Shown: one piece after another, positions 8,611-16,768 of the stretch
Layout: each line of letters opens with the position of its first letter
Position numbering within the stretch: the stretch's first letter is position 1
From: Haematobacter massiliensis
GTDB taxonomy: Bacteria > Pseudomonadota > Alphaproteobacteria > Rhodobacterales > Rhodobacteraceae
DNA: 64,000 bases
Assembly (NCBI RefSeq): GCF_000740795.1
Contig: NZ_JGYG01000009.1
Coordinates: 62,001 to 126,000, forward strand
Direction: 5' to 3'
Program-made: the position numbers and the translations under genes
Notes under the pieces: generated by a model
What the model was told of the DNA's origin: nothing
The model's input: only the letters and a program-made list of their open reading frames with translations
The model's database searches: none

Positions 8611-9321
8611 TCAGCTAGATATAGAATTGGCTGGCGCTGTCAGCGGATAGCCCTTGAGGACTTCAAATTTTCCATCTGGTCTTTGACCAAAGAGATAGAT
8701 GTGATCAATGATCAGCGGCTCCGGCAGAAGGGGCGCAATGTATGGTTCGAGTTCCTCGATCACCGCTCTCGCAGCAGTCTCCGGCAATCTTCCGGTGAGC
8801 GTGAGATGAAATCGAAAGTCATCGCCGACATAAGGGTAACCCCAGTCAACGAGTTTCCGACGCTGCTGCGGTGAGAGCGTTTCGGGTTTACGACGCGCGA
8901 TTTCGGCCTCGGTCAGCGGCGCCCTGAAATCGTCAAAATACTCGACAACCGTCATGGCGAATCTGTTGAGCTCGGCAACATCTCCCTTCGGTCTGAGTGC
9001 AACAAATCCCGACAGCTGACTAAAATCCAGACCCTCCAGCCTGACGGCTGCCTGCCCTTGCGCAAACCTTTGTAATTCCGCCTCGAGCTCCGCGCGATTT
9101 CGCCCTTCGGCCATACGAAAGGGCGCTTTCAACGTAGCGTGGAACCCATAACGCCGGGGTTCCTCCGTGATCTGCGGCCATCCAAGCGGCCGGCCCGCCA
9201 GAGCGGGTGGCAGGGCTTCTAGGGATGTCCAAGGATTCCATCCCAGCCACGCTGCCGCAAAGTCGGTGAGGGGACCGGGTGGTGATGTCCAATAAAGGGC
9301 GTATCGCGTATGTTCTGTCAT
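8611..9321 (-). CDS. DUF1045 phosphonate-metabolism protein (2H phosphoesterase fold)
   Basis: A 236-aa protein of the DUF1045 family that recurs in alphaproteobacterial C-P lyase operons. Two HxT motifs, His61-Ala-Thr63 (GFHATLKAPF) and His171-Leu-Thr173 (FHLTLTG), mark the two-histidine phosphoesterase fold and could act on a cyclic phosphate intermediate of ribose; the true substrate is not known. The ATG at 9321 gives the family start (TRYALYWTSPPGP); a frame extension to 9360 is possible. It lies 4.4 kb from phnN, separated by katE and radC, so it is a displaced member of the phn set. Confidence 0.8.
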   Translation of the reverse strand: MTEHTRYALYWTSPPGPLTDFAAAWLGWNPWTSLEALPPALAGRPLGWPQITEEPRRYGFHATLKAPFRMAEGRNRAELEAELQRFAQGQAAVRLEGLDFSQLSGFVALRPKGDVAELNRFAMTVVEYFDDFRAPLTEAEIARRKPETLSPQQRRKLVDWGYPYVGDDFRFHLTLTGRLPETAARAVIEELEPYIAPLLPEPLIIDHIYLFGQRPDGKFEVLKGYPLTAPANSISS

Positions 9322-9385
9322 AGTCTTTGAGTATAGCACCGAGTTTTCGGCAGTCCGCATCCTCTAAGGTCTTGGCGTATCACTT

Positions 9386-11161
9386 TCATGACCCGCTCGC
9401 TGGGTCATTCAGGATCAGAACGAGATCGCGGCGGAAAGCCCTGCTTTCTTCGAGCAATGCCCCGGCCCGCGAAAGGCTGAGGGCGGGCTGGGCCGCGGGG
9501 GGCTCTGCTGGCGCGGGAACCATGGCCGGCGTCCCTGCCCTGCCCGGCGCTATCTCGCTCCGGCCGAAACCAAGCGCAGCCACCCGCTCCTCCACCCCGG
9601 CCTGCACCGAAATCGGCAGATCGGGCGCGGCGAGCCGGGGGCCGAGCGCAAAGCGCAGAAAGGTCACGTCATCGGCGATCCGCAGCAGAAGCATTGCCAG
9701 CGTCTCTTCCGTGTCGCGCCGCAACGAGGCCGGCAAGCGGTCGAAAGCGCCATATGCCCCGTCGAAATCGCCCGTGGACGCGAGCGCAAGGACCTCCGCA
9801 CGCGCCAATCTATCTCCCAGCTCGGCACCGCGAAGCTCCATCGCAAGGGCAGCGGCCTGGACGGCGCGCTCATGTTCCACCGGCTCTCCGCGCCCGACGC
9901 GTCCTTCAATAAGCAGGGCAAGGGCTTCTGCCCCAAGCACCCCCGAAGTGCGTGAGGTCGGGGAGAGGGTGGGGGACTCCCTTCCCTCTCGGGCGATCAG
10001 CCCGTCTGCAAGCGCAACGGACGGCCCCTCTTCGTTTCGGGCCATGGCGGCACGCACCGAAAGCGCCGCCTCATCGTCATCCCGGGCAAGAAACCGTTCA
10101 ACCAGCCTGGGGCCAAGCAGGTCGCGTTGAAACGGGGCGAGCCGCGAAAAACTGCGCAGCACGGCACCCCTGTTCACCTCCCGGCCCGGCCCAAGGCCAG
10201 GGTCCGCAAGAAGGGCCCAAAGCGATGTCCACCCGTCACAGACCGCCATTCCCGCAAGCGGGCCGGTCTCTCGCGGGATCTCGCCATCGACGAGCGCGGC
10301 AAGCGGTGAAAGCCACTCCCGGTCGGTTATGAGATCGGGGTTGAGCTGCATTTCCGCCAGCGCTTCGTGTCCAAAGCCCATGGCAAGGTAGTACCGCACG
10401 AGAGCATTCAGCGCCTCTATGCTGGGCCGATCGAACTCCCCAACCAGTTCTGAGCGCAATTTGCCCAGCGTCTCAGCAAACGGTTTCTCCTTGGCCCAGG
10501 TCGTAGGATCAAGGAGTTCAGGGGCAGGACATGCGGACAGCCCGATAGGCGCGGGCCCATCGTCACGAACATCCCTGTCAAATGCAGTGATAACGGCGAG
10601 GCCGGGGGCTTCACTGTCTGCCGTCGAGGTTTCGGCTGTGGCAGGAGTGCCATCAAGCTCCACCAAGCCCTGATCCACCGCCCTCATCAGCTCTGCGCCG
10701 ATCAGCGAACGCATGTTCGCCAGTGGCTGATCTGGCGCGAGCGGCAGCGGCAGCGCAGGCGGTGGGCGGAGCGGAAGCGGAAGGCGCGGCGGAACGACCG
10801 CCACGGGCATTTCCGGCGGGGGACCATCCGACACGTCGAGCACGATGAGCCCGGGTCGCATCTCCGTCGCGACAGCATGGCAGTCGCAGCCGAGCGACAG
10901 ATGGAGCCCTTCGGGCGTCTTGCGGATATCGGCGATCCTGCGTCGCGGAATCAGATCGAACACACGGCTGATGTCGAGCGCGGGCTTCGCCGCCATGTCG
11001 AGCCGGTACCCCTCCTCGTCCCGCATGAGCGACCATGCAGAGGGTTGCCGGAGGGCGATGACGATCCTGCTGAATGTCTCGTGCTCCCCGGAGCGCACAC
11101 GGATCGACTGGGCGGAGGCAAGGCAAGGCAGCAAAAGCAGGACGGCAAGCAGTATGCGCAT
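9386..11161 (-). CDS. Exported flagellar-cluster protein of unknown function
   Basis: A 591-aa protein with a clear signal peptide (RILLAVLLLLPCLASAQS, residues 2-19). The mature part begins with a beta-rich region, then a proline-rich linker (about residues 125-150, alternating P/L), then a long alanine/leucine-rich helical region resembling TPR-like repeats. It is the last gene of the minus-strand flagellar string, coupled to motA by a TGATG junction, which suggests a periplasmic role in motor or stator function. No catalytic motif is recognised. The ATG at 11161 is chosen because it sets the signal peptide; the open frame extends upstream into motA. Confidence 0.75.
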   Translation of the reverse strand: MRILLAVLLLLPCLASAQSIRVRSGEHETFSRIVIALRQPSAWSLMRDEEGYRLDMAAKPALDISRVFDLIPRRRIADIRKTPEGLHLSLGCDCHAVATEMRPGLIVLDVSDGPPPEMPVAVVPPRLPLPLRPPPALPLPLAPDQPLANMRSLIGAELMRAVDQGLVELDGTPATAETSTADSEAPGLAVITAFDRDVRDDGPAPIGLSACPAPELLDPTTWAKEKPFAETLGKLRSELVGEFDRPSIEALNALVRYYLAMGFGHEALAEMQLNPDLITDREWLSPLAALVDGEIPRETGPLAGMAVCDGWTSLWALLADPGLGPGREVNRGAVLRSFSRLAPFQRDLLGPRLVERFLARDDDEAALSVRAAMARNEEGPSVALADGLIAREGRESPTLSPTSRTSGVLGAEALALLIEGRVGRGEPVEHERAVQAAALAMELRGAELGDRLARAEVLALASTGDFDGAYGAFDRLPASLRRDTEETLAMLLLRIADDVTFLRFALGPRLAAPDLPISVQAGVEERVAALGFGRSEIAPGRAGTPAMVPAPAEPPAAQPALSLSRAGALLEESRAFRRDLVLILNDPASGS

Positions 11162-12030
11162 CACGCCACCTCCGGCTTCAGTTCGCGCAGCGCCCCCTCC
11201 AGCATGGCGAAGGACGGGCGAACCGCATGTGGCGCATTCTGCCGCCCGACCTCGACGCATATGTTGGCCGCATGATTGTGAAGGTTGGCGACCAGAACCT
11301 CCCGAATCAGACGGTGGAACTGGGCATCCTCCTCCGTCACTGCCTTCAGCCGTGCAGCGAGCGGCCCGACGATGCCGTAAGCAAGGAATACGCCAAGGAA
11401 CGTGCCGACAAGCGCGCCCCCGATCAGCTTGCCCAGCACCTCCGGCGGCTGGTCGATCGAGGCCATCGTCTTGATGACGCCCAGCACCGCCGCGACGATG
11501 CCCAGCGCAGGCAGCCCATCGGCCATCGTCTGGAGGGCATGGCTGGTGTGAAGGGCGTGATGCAGGCTCGCCTCCATCCGCTTTTCCAGAATCTCCTCCA
11601 CCTGGTGGGGGTCGTCATAATTCATGGCGGCGGAGCGGAGCGTGTCGCAGATCAGGTCCACCGCTTCATGATCGGCGACGATCCGGGGATAGCGTGCGAA
11701 GATGGAAGAGCTTTCCGGCGCCTCCACATGCTCTTCGAGCGCGACCGGATTCTGACGCCCCAGGCGCACGAGTTCGAACAGCAGGCAAAGAAGATCCTGA
11801 TAGTCGCTCTGACGCCATTTCGGGCCCTTGAAGGCGCGGGCGATATCCCGGACCGTTGCCTTCACCAGCGCCATGTCGCTCGACAGCAGGAAGGCGCCGC
11901 AGGCCGCGCCGAGTATCATTGCCATCTCATAGGGAAGCGAATGAAGGATGATCGACATCTTGCCGCCTGCGAGGATGTAGCCGCCAAATACCATGACGAA
12001 GATCACAGCGATCCCGATGATGCCGAGCAT
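11161..12030 (-). CDS. motA: MotA, flagellar stator proton channel subunit
   Basis: MotA (289 aa) forms, with MotB, the stator that couples ion flow to flagellar rotation in the inner membrane. The N-terminal helix (MLGIIGIAVIFVMVFGGY), a second helix near residues 35-52, the cytoplasmic segment with the charged IFARYPRIVADHEAVDLICD region, and two C-terminal helices carrying the conserved prolines (DGLPALGIVAAVLG; GIVGPLAARL) are visible. The ATG at 12030 is preferred over one five codons upstream because GGAGG precedes it by eight bases. No motB is in this window next to it. Confidence 0.93.
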   Translation of the reverse strand: MLGIIGIAVIFVMVFGGYILAGGKMSIILHSLPYEMAMILGAACGAFLLSSDMALVKATVRDIARAFKGPKWRQSDYQDLLCLLFELVRLGRQNPVALEEHVEAPESSSIFARYPRIVADHEAVDLICDTLRSAAMNYDDPHQVEEILEKRMEASLHHALHTSHALQTMADGLPALGIVAAVLGVIKTMASIDQPPEVLGKLIGGALVGTFLGVFLAYGIVGPLAARLKAVTEEDAQFHRLIREVLVANLHNHAANICVEVGRQNAPHAVRPSFAMLEGALRELKPEVA

Positions 12031-12096
12031 TCCAGAAGCCTCCATTCCAGCGTCATTCCCACCTTAGAGCACGCAGGTTAATATTCGCTTTCGACG

Positions 12097-12642
12097 TCAC
12101 TCGACCGGCGCAAGCGCGTTGCGGCCTGCGAGCAGGACGCTGAACGAATAGGCCGTGCGGGGGCTCAGTCCCGCCATGAGGGCGGCGGCTGCCTCCGGGC
12201 GCATGCGGGCGATGAATCCGGCTGCGAAATCAGGTTCCATTTCCTCAAAGAGCAGCGCGGCCTCCTTGGGCTTCATGGCCTCGTAGACAGCGGTCAACCT
12301 TGCAAGGTCCGTCTCGCTCGCCTGGCGTGAGGCGGCGATTCGTGCATCGAGGCTTTGTTCTGCCGCCTCAAGCCGGGCGAGTTGCTGGCGAACTTCCGTC
12401 TCCGCACGGTCGAGCGCCTCCTTGCGAGCGGCAAGCCCGCGCTCGGTCTCCACGACGCGGGCTTCGCGATCGCGGAGATTTGCCAGAAGCTCTGCTGCAC
12501 CGGGCAGTGAGGTGCAGGATGTTTCCATCATCGCGGGCGAAGCCTCCAGCGCCAGCGCGCTGCCACCCCAGCCAGCAAGGCGGATCACCGCGGAAGCGAG
12601 GAGCATCGCCGCGGCGAGGGAAAGCGGGCCGGGGCGTTTCAT
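12097..12642 (-). CDS. MotE-like flagellar chaperone (MgtE N-domain family)
   Basis: A 181-aa protein with an N-terminal hydrophobic segment (signal peptide or anchor, about residues 8-31), a coiled coil of heptad-like Glu/Ala/Leu residues (about 55-110), and a C-terminal MgtE_N-like helical domain (VYEAMKPKEAALLFEEMEPD from about residue 118). This architecture is that of MotE, which supports assembly of the stator-associated protein MotC in rhizobia. Here no motC is visible nearby. The start overlaps the upstream gene by four bases (ATGA). Flagellar context supports the call; the exact partner is inferred. Confidence 0.75.
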   Translation of the reverse strand: MKRPGPLSLAAAMLLASAVIRLAGWGGSALALEASPAMMETSCTSLPGAAELLANLRDREARVVETERGLAARKEALDRAETEVRQQLARLEAAEQSLDARIAASRQASETDLARLTAVYEAMKPKEAALLFEEMEPDFAAGFIARMRPEAAAALMAGLSPRTAYSFSVLLAGRNALAPVE

Positions 12643-12992
12643 TCCGCAGCCATGAGGATGTCGTCCCTCCGTTGGCGGAGGCGAAGGCGGCGGCGCTGCG
12701 GCTTCGGCGCGGGCAGATCGTGCATCGCGGCCAGAACGACCTCCAGCCGCCGGGTTGCCGCCTCCGCGCGCCCCGTCACCTCCTCCAGCGAACGCTCCGA
12801 GGCTCCCGCCGTCTCGCGCGCGGTCGCGACGGCTTTCGTCAGCTCATCGACTTGCGCGGACAGAAGGGCGACGGCGCCCCCCATTCCGCCCTCCAGCTGA
12901 GAAAAGCGCTTCAGACGGCGGGAGAGCACGAAACAATAGAGGCCAGCGCCAAAAGCGCCTGTCGCCAGCAACAGATCGGCGATGAAATCCAT
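12639..12992 (-). CDS. Small membrane protein of the flagellar cluster
   Basis: A 117-aa protein: one transmembrane helix (about residues 5-24, IADLLLATGAFGAGLYCFVL), a coiled-coil-like segment (about 45-90), and a very basic tail (PQRRRLRLRQRRDD). It is not recognised beyond being a frequent neighbour of fliL in rhodobacter-type clusters. It is coupled to the MotE-like gene by a four-base overlap and follows fliL by ten bases, so the fliL string is one operon. Function unknown. Confidence 0.65.
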   Translation of the reverse strand: MDFIADLLLATGAFGAGLYCFVLSRRLKRFSQLEGGMGGAVALLSAQVDELTKAVATARETAGASERSLEEVTGRAEAATRRLEVVLAAMHDLPAPKPQRRRLRLRQRRDDILMAAE

Positions 12993-13002
12993 GCCCGTCT
13001 CC

Positions 13003-13473
13003 TCAGTTTATGACAAATTCCGAAACGAGCAGGTCCCTTACACGACCTTCGCCCGCGACGATCTGAACACGGCGCAGCATCTGGGCGCGCAGCGTCATCA
13101 GCATGGCGGGCTGCTCCAGCCGCTCCGGCTCCACCGCGCGGAGATAGCCGTTCAGCACGTCGCGAATGCGCGGCATCACCAGCGCGACCTCCCCCGCATC
13201 TGCGCGTCTCACCTCCAGATCGGCGGCGAATCGCAGATGGCGGCCCGCCATTCCCGGCCCGAGCGACAGGACGAGCGGGGGAATGGTCACATAGGCGATA
13301 TCGCCCAAGCCGCTCTCCGGCGTCTTGGGAGAGAATGCCGGTATCAACCCAGTCCGTGCAGCCATGAACCCGCCGCCTGCCAAAGCGATCGCCAGCACCC
13401 CGGCGAGAATCAGCCCTCGCTTGCCCCCCTTCCGGGTTGCATCTTCCGTCCCTTGCTCGGCCGCGTCCGACAT
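13003..13473 (-). CDS. fliL: FliL, flagellar stator-associated membrane protein
   Basis: FliL (156 aa) is a single-pass inner-membrane protein whose periplasmic domain surrounds and stabilises stator units. An N-terminal cytoplasmic tail is followed by a transmembrane helix (about residues 20-38, GLILAGVLAIALAGGGFMAA) and the FliL domain (YVTIPPLVLSL through RDLLVSEFVIN, the typical C-terminus). The ATG at 13473 is chosen because GGAGG lies four to five bases before it; eight more codons are open upstream. It is divergent from fliF. Confidence 0.9.
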   Translation of the reverse strand: MSDAAEQGTEDATRKGGKRGLILAGVLAIALAGGGFMAARTGLIPAFSPKTPESGLGDIAYVTIPPLVLSLGPGMAGRHLRFAADLEVRRADAGEVALVMPRIRDVLNGYLRAVEPERLEQPAMLMTLRAQMLRRVQIVAGEGRVRDLLVSEFVIN

Positions 13474-13515
13474 ATTGCCTCCGAATCTGCACCACATCGT
13501 CTTAGCGGAAGCCGA

Positions 13516-13530
13516 CTAACGCTTTCTTAA
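13516..13530. promoter_or_regulatory. CtrA-like box in the fliL/fliF divergent region
   Basis: CTAA, seven bases, TTAA matches the CtrA full-site pattern TTAA-N7-TTAA at 7 of 8 fixed positions. It lies midway in the 108-base region between the divergent fliL and fliF starts. CtrA control of flagellar genes is established in Caulobacter and several Rhodobacterales; here it is a sequence match only. Confidence 0.45.
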
Positions 13531-13581
13531 GGCTGCGAATGCAAAACCAGAGTCACGCAGACCGGATGAGGGAGAATCGCC

Positions 13582-15126
13582 GTGCAGCAGATCGTGGCCA
13601 TCTGGAATGGGCTGACACTGGTGCGTCGTGTCGCAGTGGGAGCAGCCACGCTCGCCATGTTCGCGGCCATACTCCTGATGGCGCGCGGGGTGGCCAGCCC
13701 GCGAATGACCCTGCTCTATTCCGGGCTGGAGCCGGCAGCGGCGGGACAGGTTGTGAATGCGCTGGCCCAGCGCGGGATCACCCATGACGTGCGGGGCGAC
13801 GCGATCTATGTGCCCGAGCAGGCCCGCGACCAGCTTCGCATGGCCCTCGCCGCCGAGGGGATGCCCGCGAACAGTGGCGGAGGCTATGAAATACTTGATT
13901 CGCTCTCCGGCTTCGGGACGACATCGCAGATGTTCGACGCGGCCTACTGGCGCGCCCGGGAGGGGGAGCTGGCCCGGACCATTCTGTCAAGCAACGGCAT
14001 CCGGGCGGCACGTGTGCATATTGCCACCGCCCGCGCCCAGCCCTTCCGGCAGGACATGCCGCCTACGGCCTCCGTCACGGTCACTACCTCAGGGAAGCCG
14101 CTCGCCGCGGATCAGGCGCGGGCCATGCGGTTTCTGGTGTCCTCCGCAGTGCCGGGAATGCTCCCCGAGGCGGTCTCGGTCATCGACAGCCAGCGCGGGT
14201 TGATCCTCTCCGGCGTGGAGCCTCCCGGAGCGGGACCGATGGCGGAGCGGACAGAGACTTTGCGCCATAACATCCTGAGGCTTCTGGAAGCCCGGCTGGG
14301 TCCGGGCCGGGCCGTTGCGGAAGTCAGCCTCGACATCGCCAATGAGCGTGAAACCATCACCGAACGGCGGATCGACCCCGCCTCCCGCATCGCGGTCAGC
14401 CATGATGCCGAAGAAACGACGGCGAGTTCCTCCGAGAGTCCCGGCGCGCCTGTGGGCGTGGCCAGCAACCTGCCCGACGGCGAGGCCAAGGCGGAAGGCG
14501 GCAGTTCCCGCAATCAGGACAGCCGATCACGAGAGCGCACGAATTTCGACTTCTCCCAGACAGAACGCGCGGTCGAGCGCGCGCCGGGAGCGCTACGCCG
14601 GCTGACAGTCGCGGTTCTGGTCGACGGCGTTCAGGTTCCAGGGGCCGACGGCACGACGACATGGCAGCCGCTGCCAGAGACCGAGATCGCCGCCCTTCGC
14701 GATCTGGTCGCATCCACGGTCGGATATGATGAGGCGAGAGGCGATGTGATCACGCTGAAATCCATGCCGTTTCAGCCGGTCGACACGCCGGAGATGGCTG
14801 ATGAGAAGGGACTTCTCTCAGGGCTCGATGCCGCCACACTGGTGAAACCTGCGCTCCTTGGCCTCTTCGCCCTTCTCATCGGGCTGTTCGTCATCCGACC
14901 GATTTTCACCGGCGCGAGAAAGGCCGGCCGTGAGCTGGACGACAGTCGGCCCGTGCGCATACTCCCGGCGGGAGAGACGCTGGATGGCACTGGTCTCCCT
15001 GCCCCCGCCGAGATTTCACAGCCCGAAGAACCCGTTCACCGCCTGCGACGGCTCATCGCAGAGCGTCAGGACGAAACGGTCGAGATTCTCAGAGGCTGGC
15101 TTGAAGACCGCAAGGAGCGCGTATGA
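13582..15126 (+). CDS. fliF: FliF, flagellar MS-ring protein
   Basis: FliF (514 aa) builds the MS ring in the inner membrane, the base on which the switch and export apparatus assemble. Two membrane helices are seen, about residues 17-36 and 418-437 (LVKPALLGLFALLIGLFVI), bracketing a large periplasmic region with the YscJ-like domain (ALAQRGITHDVRGDAIYVP; GELARTIL). A Ser/Gly/Glu-rich linker at about 275-320 is typical. The start is GTG at 13582 with GAGGGAGAA upstream. The cytoplasmic C-terminus (RRLIAERQDETVEILRGWL) would contact FliG. The stop overlaps fliH. Confidence 0.94.
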   Translation: MQQIVAIWNGLTLVRRVAVGAATLAMFAAILLMARGVASPRMTLLYSGLEPAAAGQVVNALAQRGITHDVRGDAIYVPEQARDQLRMALAAEGMPANSGGGYEILDSLSGFGTTSQMFDAAYWRAREGELARTILSSNGIRAARVHIATARAQPFRQDMPPTASVTVTTSGKPLAADQARAMRFLVSSAVPGMLPEAVSVIDSQRGLILSGVEPPGAGPMAERTETLRHNILRLLEARLGPGRAVAEVSLDIANERETITERRIDPASRIAVSHDAEETTASSSESPGAPVGVASNLPDGEAKAEGGSSRNQDSRSRERTNFDFSQTERAVERAPGALRRLTVAVLVDGVQVPGADGTTTWQPLPETEIAALRDLVASTVGYDEARGDVITLKSMPFQPVDTPEMADEKGLLSGLDAATLVKPALLGLFALLIGLFVIRPIFTGARKAGRELDDSRPVRILPAGETLDGTGLPAPAEISQPEEPVHRLRRLIAERQDETVEILRGWLEDRKERV

Positions 15127-15701
15127 AACCCCTCGCCCTCACATTGGAGAACTTCGCCACATTCCCGCAACTGGCCGAGGAAGACGCCTTGAAGGCCCAG
15201 GCCTGCGCCTATGACGAGGGCTTCGCCGCGGGATGGGAGGAAGCCGTGGCGGCGGAGGTGTCGGAGCGCGCGCGGCTCCGCACGGATCTGGATGCACGAC
15301 TCCAGGATCTGTCCCTCACTTGGCAGGAGGCGCGGGATCACGCCCTCAGCGCGCTCTCTCCGGTGCTGGAGGCGCTGGTCGCAAAAGTCCTGCCCACGGT
15401 GGCGCAGACAATGGTTGCGGAGCTGATCCTCGAACATTTCGCGCCGATCGCCAGACAGGCCACACAGAAGCCGGTGGCGCTTGCCGTTTGCCCCGAGGAT
15501 GTCGCAGCGCTTCAGGCGCGGCTGCAGGATCACGACGACCTGCCCTTCCAGATCGTCGCCGACGACACCCTCCTGCCCGGCCAGTGCGTCCTGCGCTCCG
15601 CGGCGGAGACGCTCTTCGATCTCGACGGCCTGACCCAGAGGCTGACCGAGGAAATCCGCAATCATTACCCCCAAAGCCCGGAGCTTCGCGCCCATGGATG
15701 A
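15123..15701 (+). CDS. fliH: FliH-like flagellar export ATPase regulator
   Basis: A 192-aa protein in the FliH position. It has the composition of FliH: an acidic N-terminal half with alanine-rich helix (EEDALKAQACAYDEGFAAGWEEAV; the YxEGxxxG-like motif at about 30-36) and a C-terminal domain (about 90-190). FliH binds the ATPase FliI and tethers it to the switch via FliN, whose gene follows with an eight-base overlap. Sequence conservation in this family is low, so the call leans on motif and context. Confidence 0.8.
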   Translation: MKPLALTLENFATFPQLAEEDALKAQACAYDEGFAAGWEEAVAAEVSERARLRTDLDARLQDLSLTWQEARDHALSALSPVLEALVAKVLPTVAQTMVAELILEHFAPIARQATQKPVALAVCPEDVAALQARLQDHDDLPFQIVADDTLLPGQCVLRSAAETLFDLDGLTQRLTEEIRNHYPQSPELRAHG

Positions 15702-15969
15702 CAAGATTTTTCCCGAGCAGCGCCTGTTTGGACAGATCCCCATCGAGATCACCGTTTCGGTCGGAAAGGCGCGTCCGCTGGTGCGCGACCTGCTCCGGCT
15801 CCAGCAGGATACCGTGCTGCCGCTGGACCGGCGCGTCGACGACCTCGTGGAGCTTTACGTGGGCGAGCGGCTGATCGCGCGCGGTGAGCTTCAGGAGCTT
15901 GAAGGCGATCAGGCCGGTCAACTCGCCGTCAAGCTGACGGAGGTCATCGATGTGGCGGGGGGCGCCTGA
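15694..15969 (+). CDS. fliN: FliN, flagellar motor switch protein
   Basis: FliN (91 aa) is the C-ring switch component with one SpoA domain (IPIEITVSVGKARPLVRDLL, TVLPLDRRVDDLVELYVGERLIARGEL). Length is that of short FliN proteins. It overlaps fliH by eight bases and fliP by twenty, an unusually long overlap indicating tight coupling. Switching direction of rotation and docking of FliH are its known roles. Confidence 0.92.
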   Translation: MDDKIFPEQRLFGQIPIEITVSVGKARPLVRDLLRLQQDTVLPLDRRVDDLVELYVGERLIARGELQELEGDQAGQLAVKLTEVIDVAGGA

Positions 15970-16693
15970 TCCGGGACGACTGATAATCTGGACAACGGGA
16001 CTTACCCTGTTCGCGGGGGCGGCCTTCGCGCAAGAGGGCCTGATTCCGGCGGACGGAGCCTCGCTCGCCGGGCGAGCGGTGCAGCTCATCGCGGTCATCA
16101 CGCTTCTGGGACTGGTGCCAGGCCTGGCGGTCACGGTGACCTGCTTTCCCTTCATCGTCACGGTGCTTTCCATCCTTCGGCAGGCCATCGGCCTGCAGCA
16201 GGCGCCACCAAACATGCTCATGGTGACGCTGGCGCTTTTCCTGAGCTGGTTTGTCATGGACCCTGTCCTGACGCAGGCATGGGAAACCGGAATCGGCCCG
16301 CTCTCCCGCGGGGAAACGACAGTGGAGGCAGCACTTCCCCATATCATTGGTCCGTTTCAGGGTTTCATGGCCCAGCGCGTGAACCCGTCCACCCTGGCGG
16401 AGCTGGCGGCGATCCGCGCTCCGGGACTGCCGCCTCCCGCCGCGATGGAAGCGCCCCTGTCCTTGCTTGTGCCGAGCTTTCTGCTGAGCGAGATCGCCCG
16501 CGCCTTCCAGATCGGCTTCGTGATCTTTCTGCCGTTCCTGATCATCGACCTCGTCGTTTCGGCGGTGCTCATGTCGATGGGGATGATGATGGTTCCGCCC
16601 GCAATCGTTTCCCTGCCATTCAAGCTGGCGTTCTTCGTGGTCGCTGACGGGTGGACTCTCATCTCCGGCGCCCTGGTGCGCAGTTACATGTAG
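15950..16693 (+). CDS. fliP: FliP, flagellar type III export gate protein
   Basis: FliP (247 aa) is the main component of the export gate core with FliQ and FliR. A cleavable signal peptide (about residues 9-27, LIIWTTGLTLFAGAAFAQ) and four membrane helices are visible, as is the family signature region (FFVVADGW, and FLPFLIIDLVVSAVLMSMGM at about 197-216). The start ATG at 15950 lies inside fliN in another frame. fliQ and fliR do not follow here; an SDR gene does, so the plus-strand flagellar string ends with fliP. Confidence 0.95.
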   Translation: MWRGAPDPGRLIIWTTGLTLFAGAAFAQEGLIPADGASLAGRAVQLIAVITLLGLVPGLAVTVTCFPFIVTVLSILRQAIGLQQAPPNMLMVTLALFLSWFVMDPVLTQAWETGIGPLSRGETTVEAALPHIIGPFQGFMAQRVNPSTLAELAAIRAPGLPPPAAMEAPLSLLVPSFLLSEIARAFQIGFVIFLPFLIIDLVVSAVLMSMGMMMVPPAIVSLPFKLAFFVVADGWTLISGALVRSYM

Positions 16694-16768
16694 CGGTTTG
16701 ATGCTCAGGGCTGGAAAAATCGTCCGACAATCGCGATGATGGGAGGAGAACCGCGAAAGGGATAAGGG

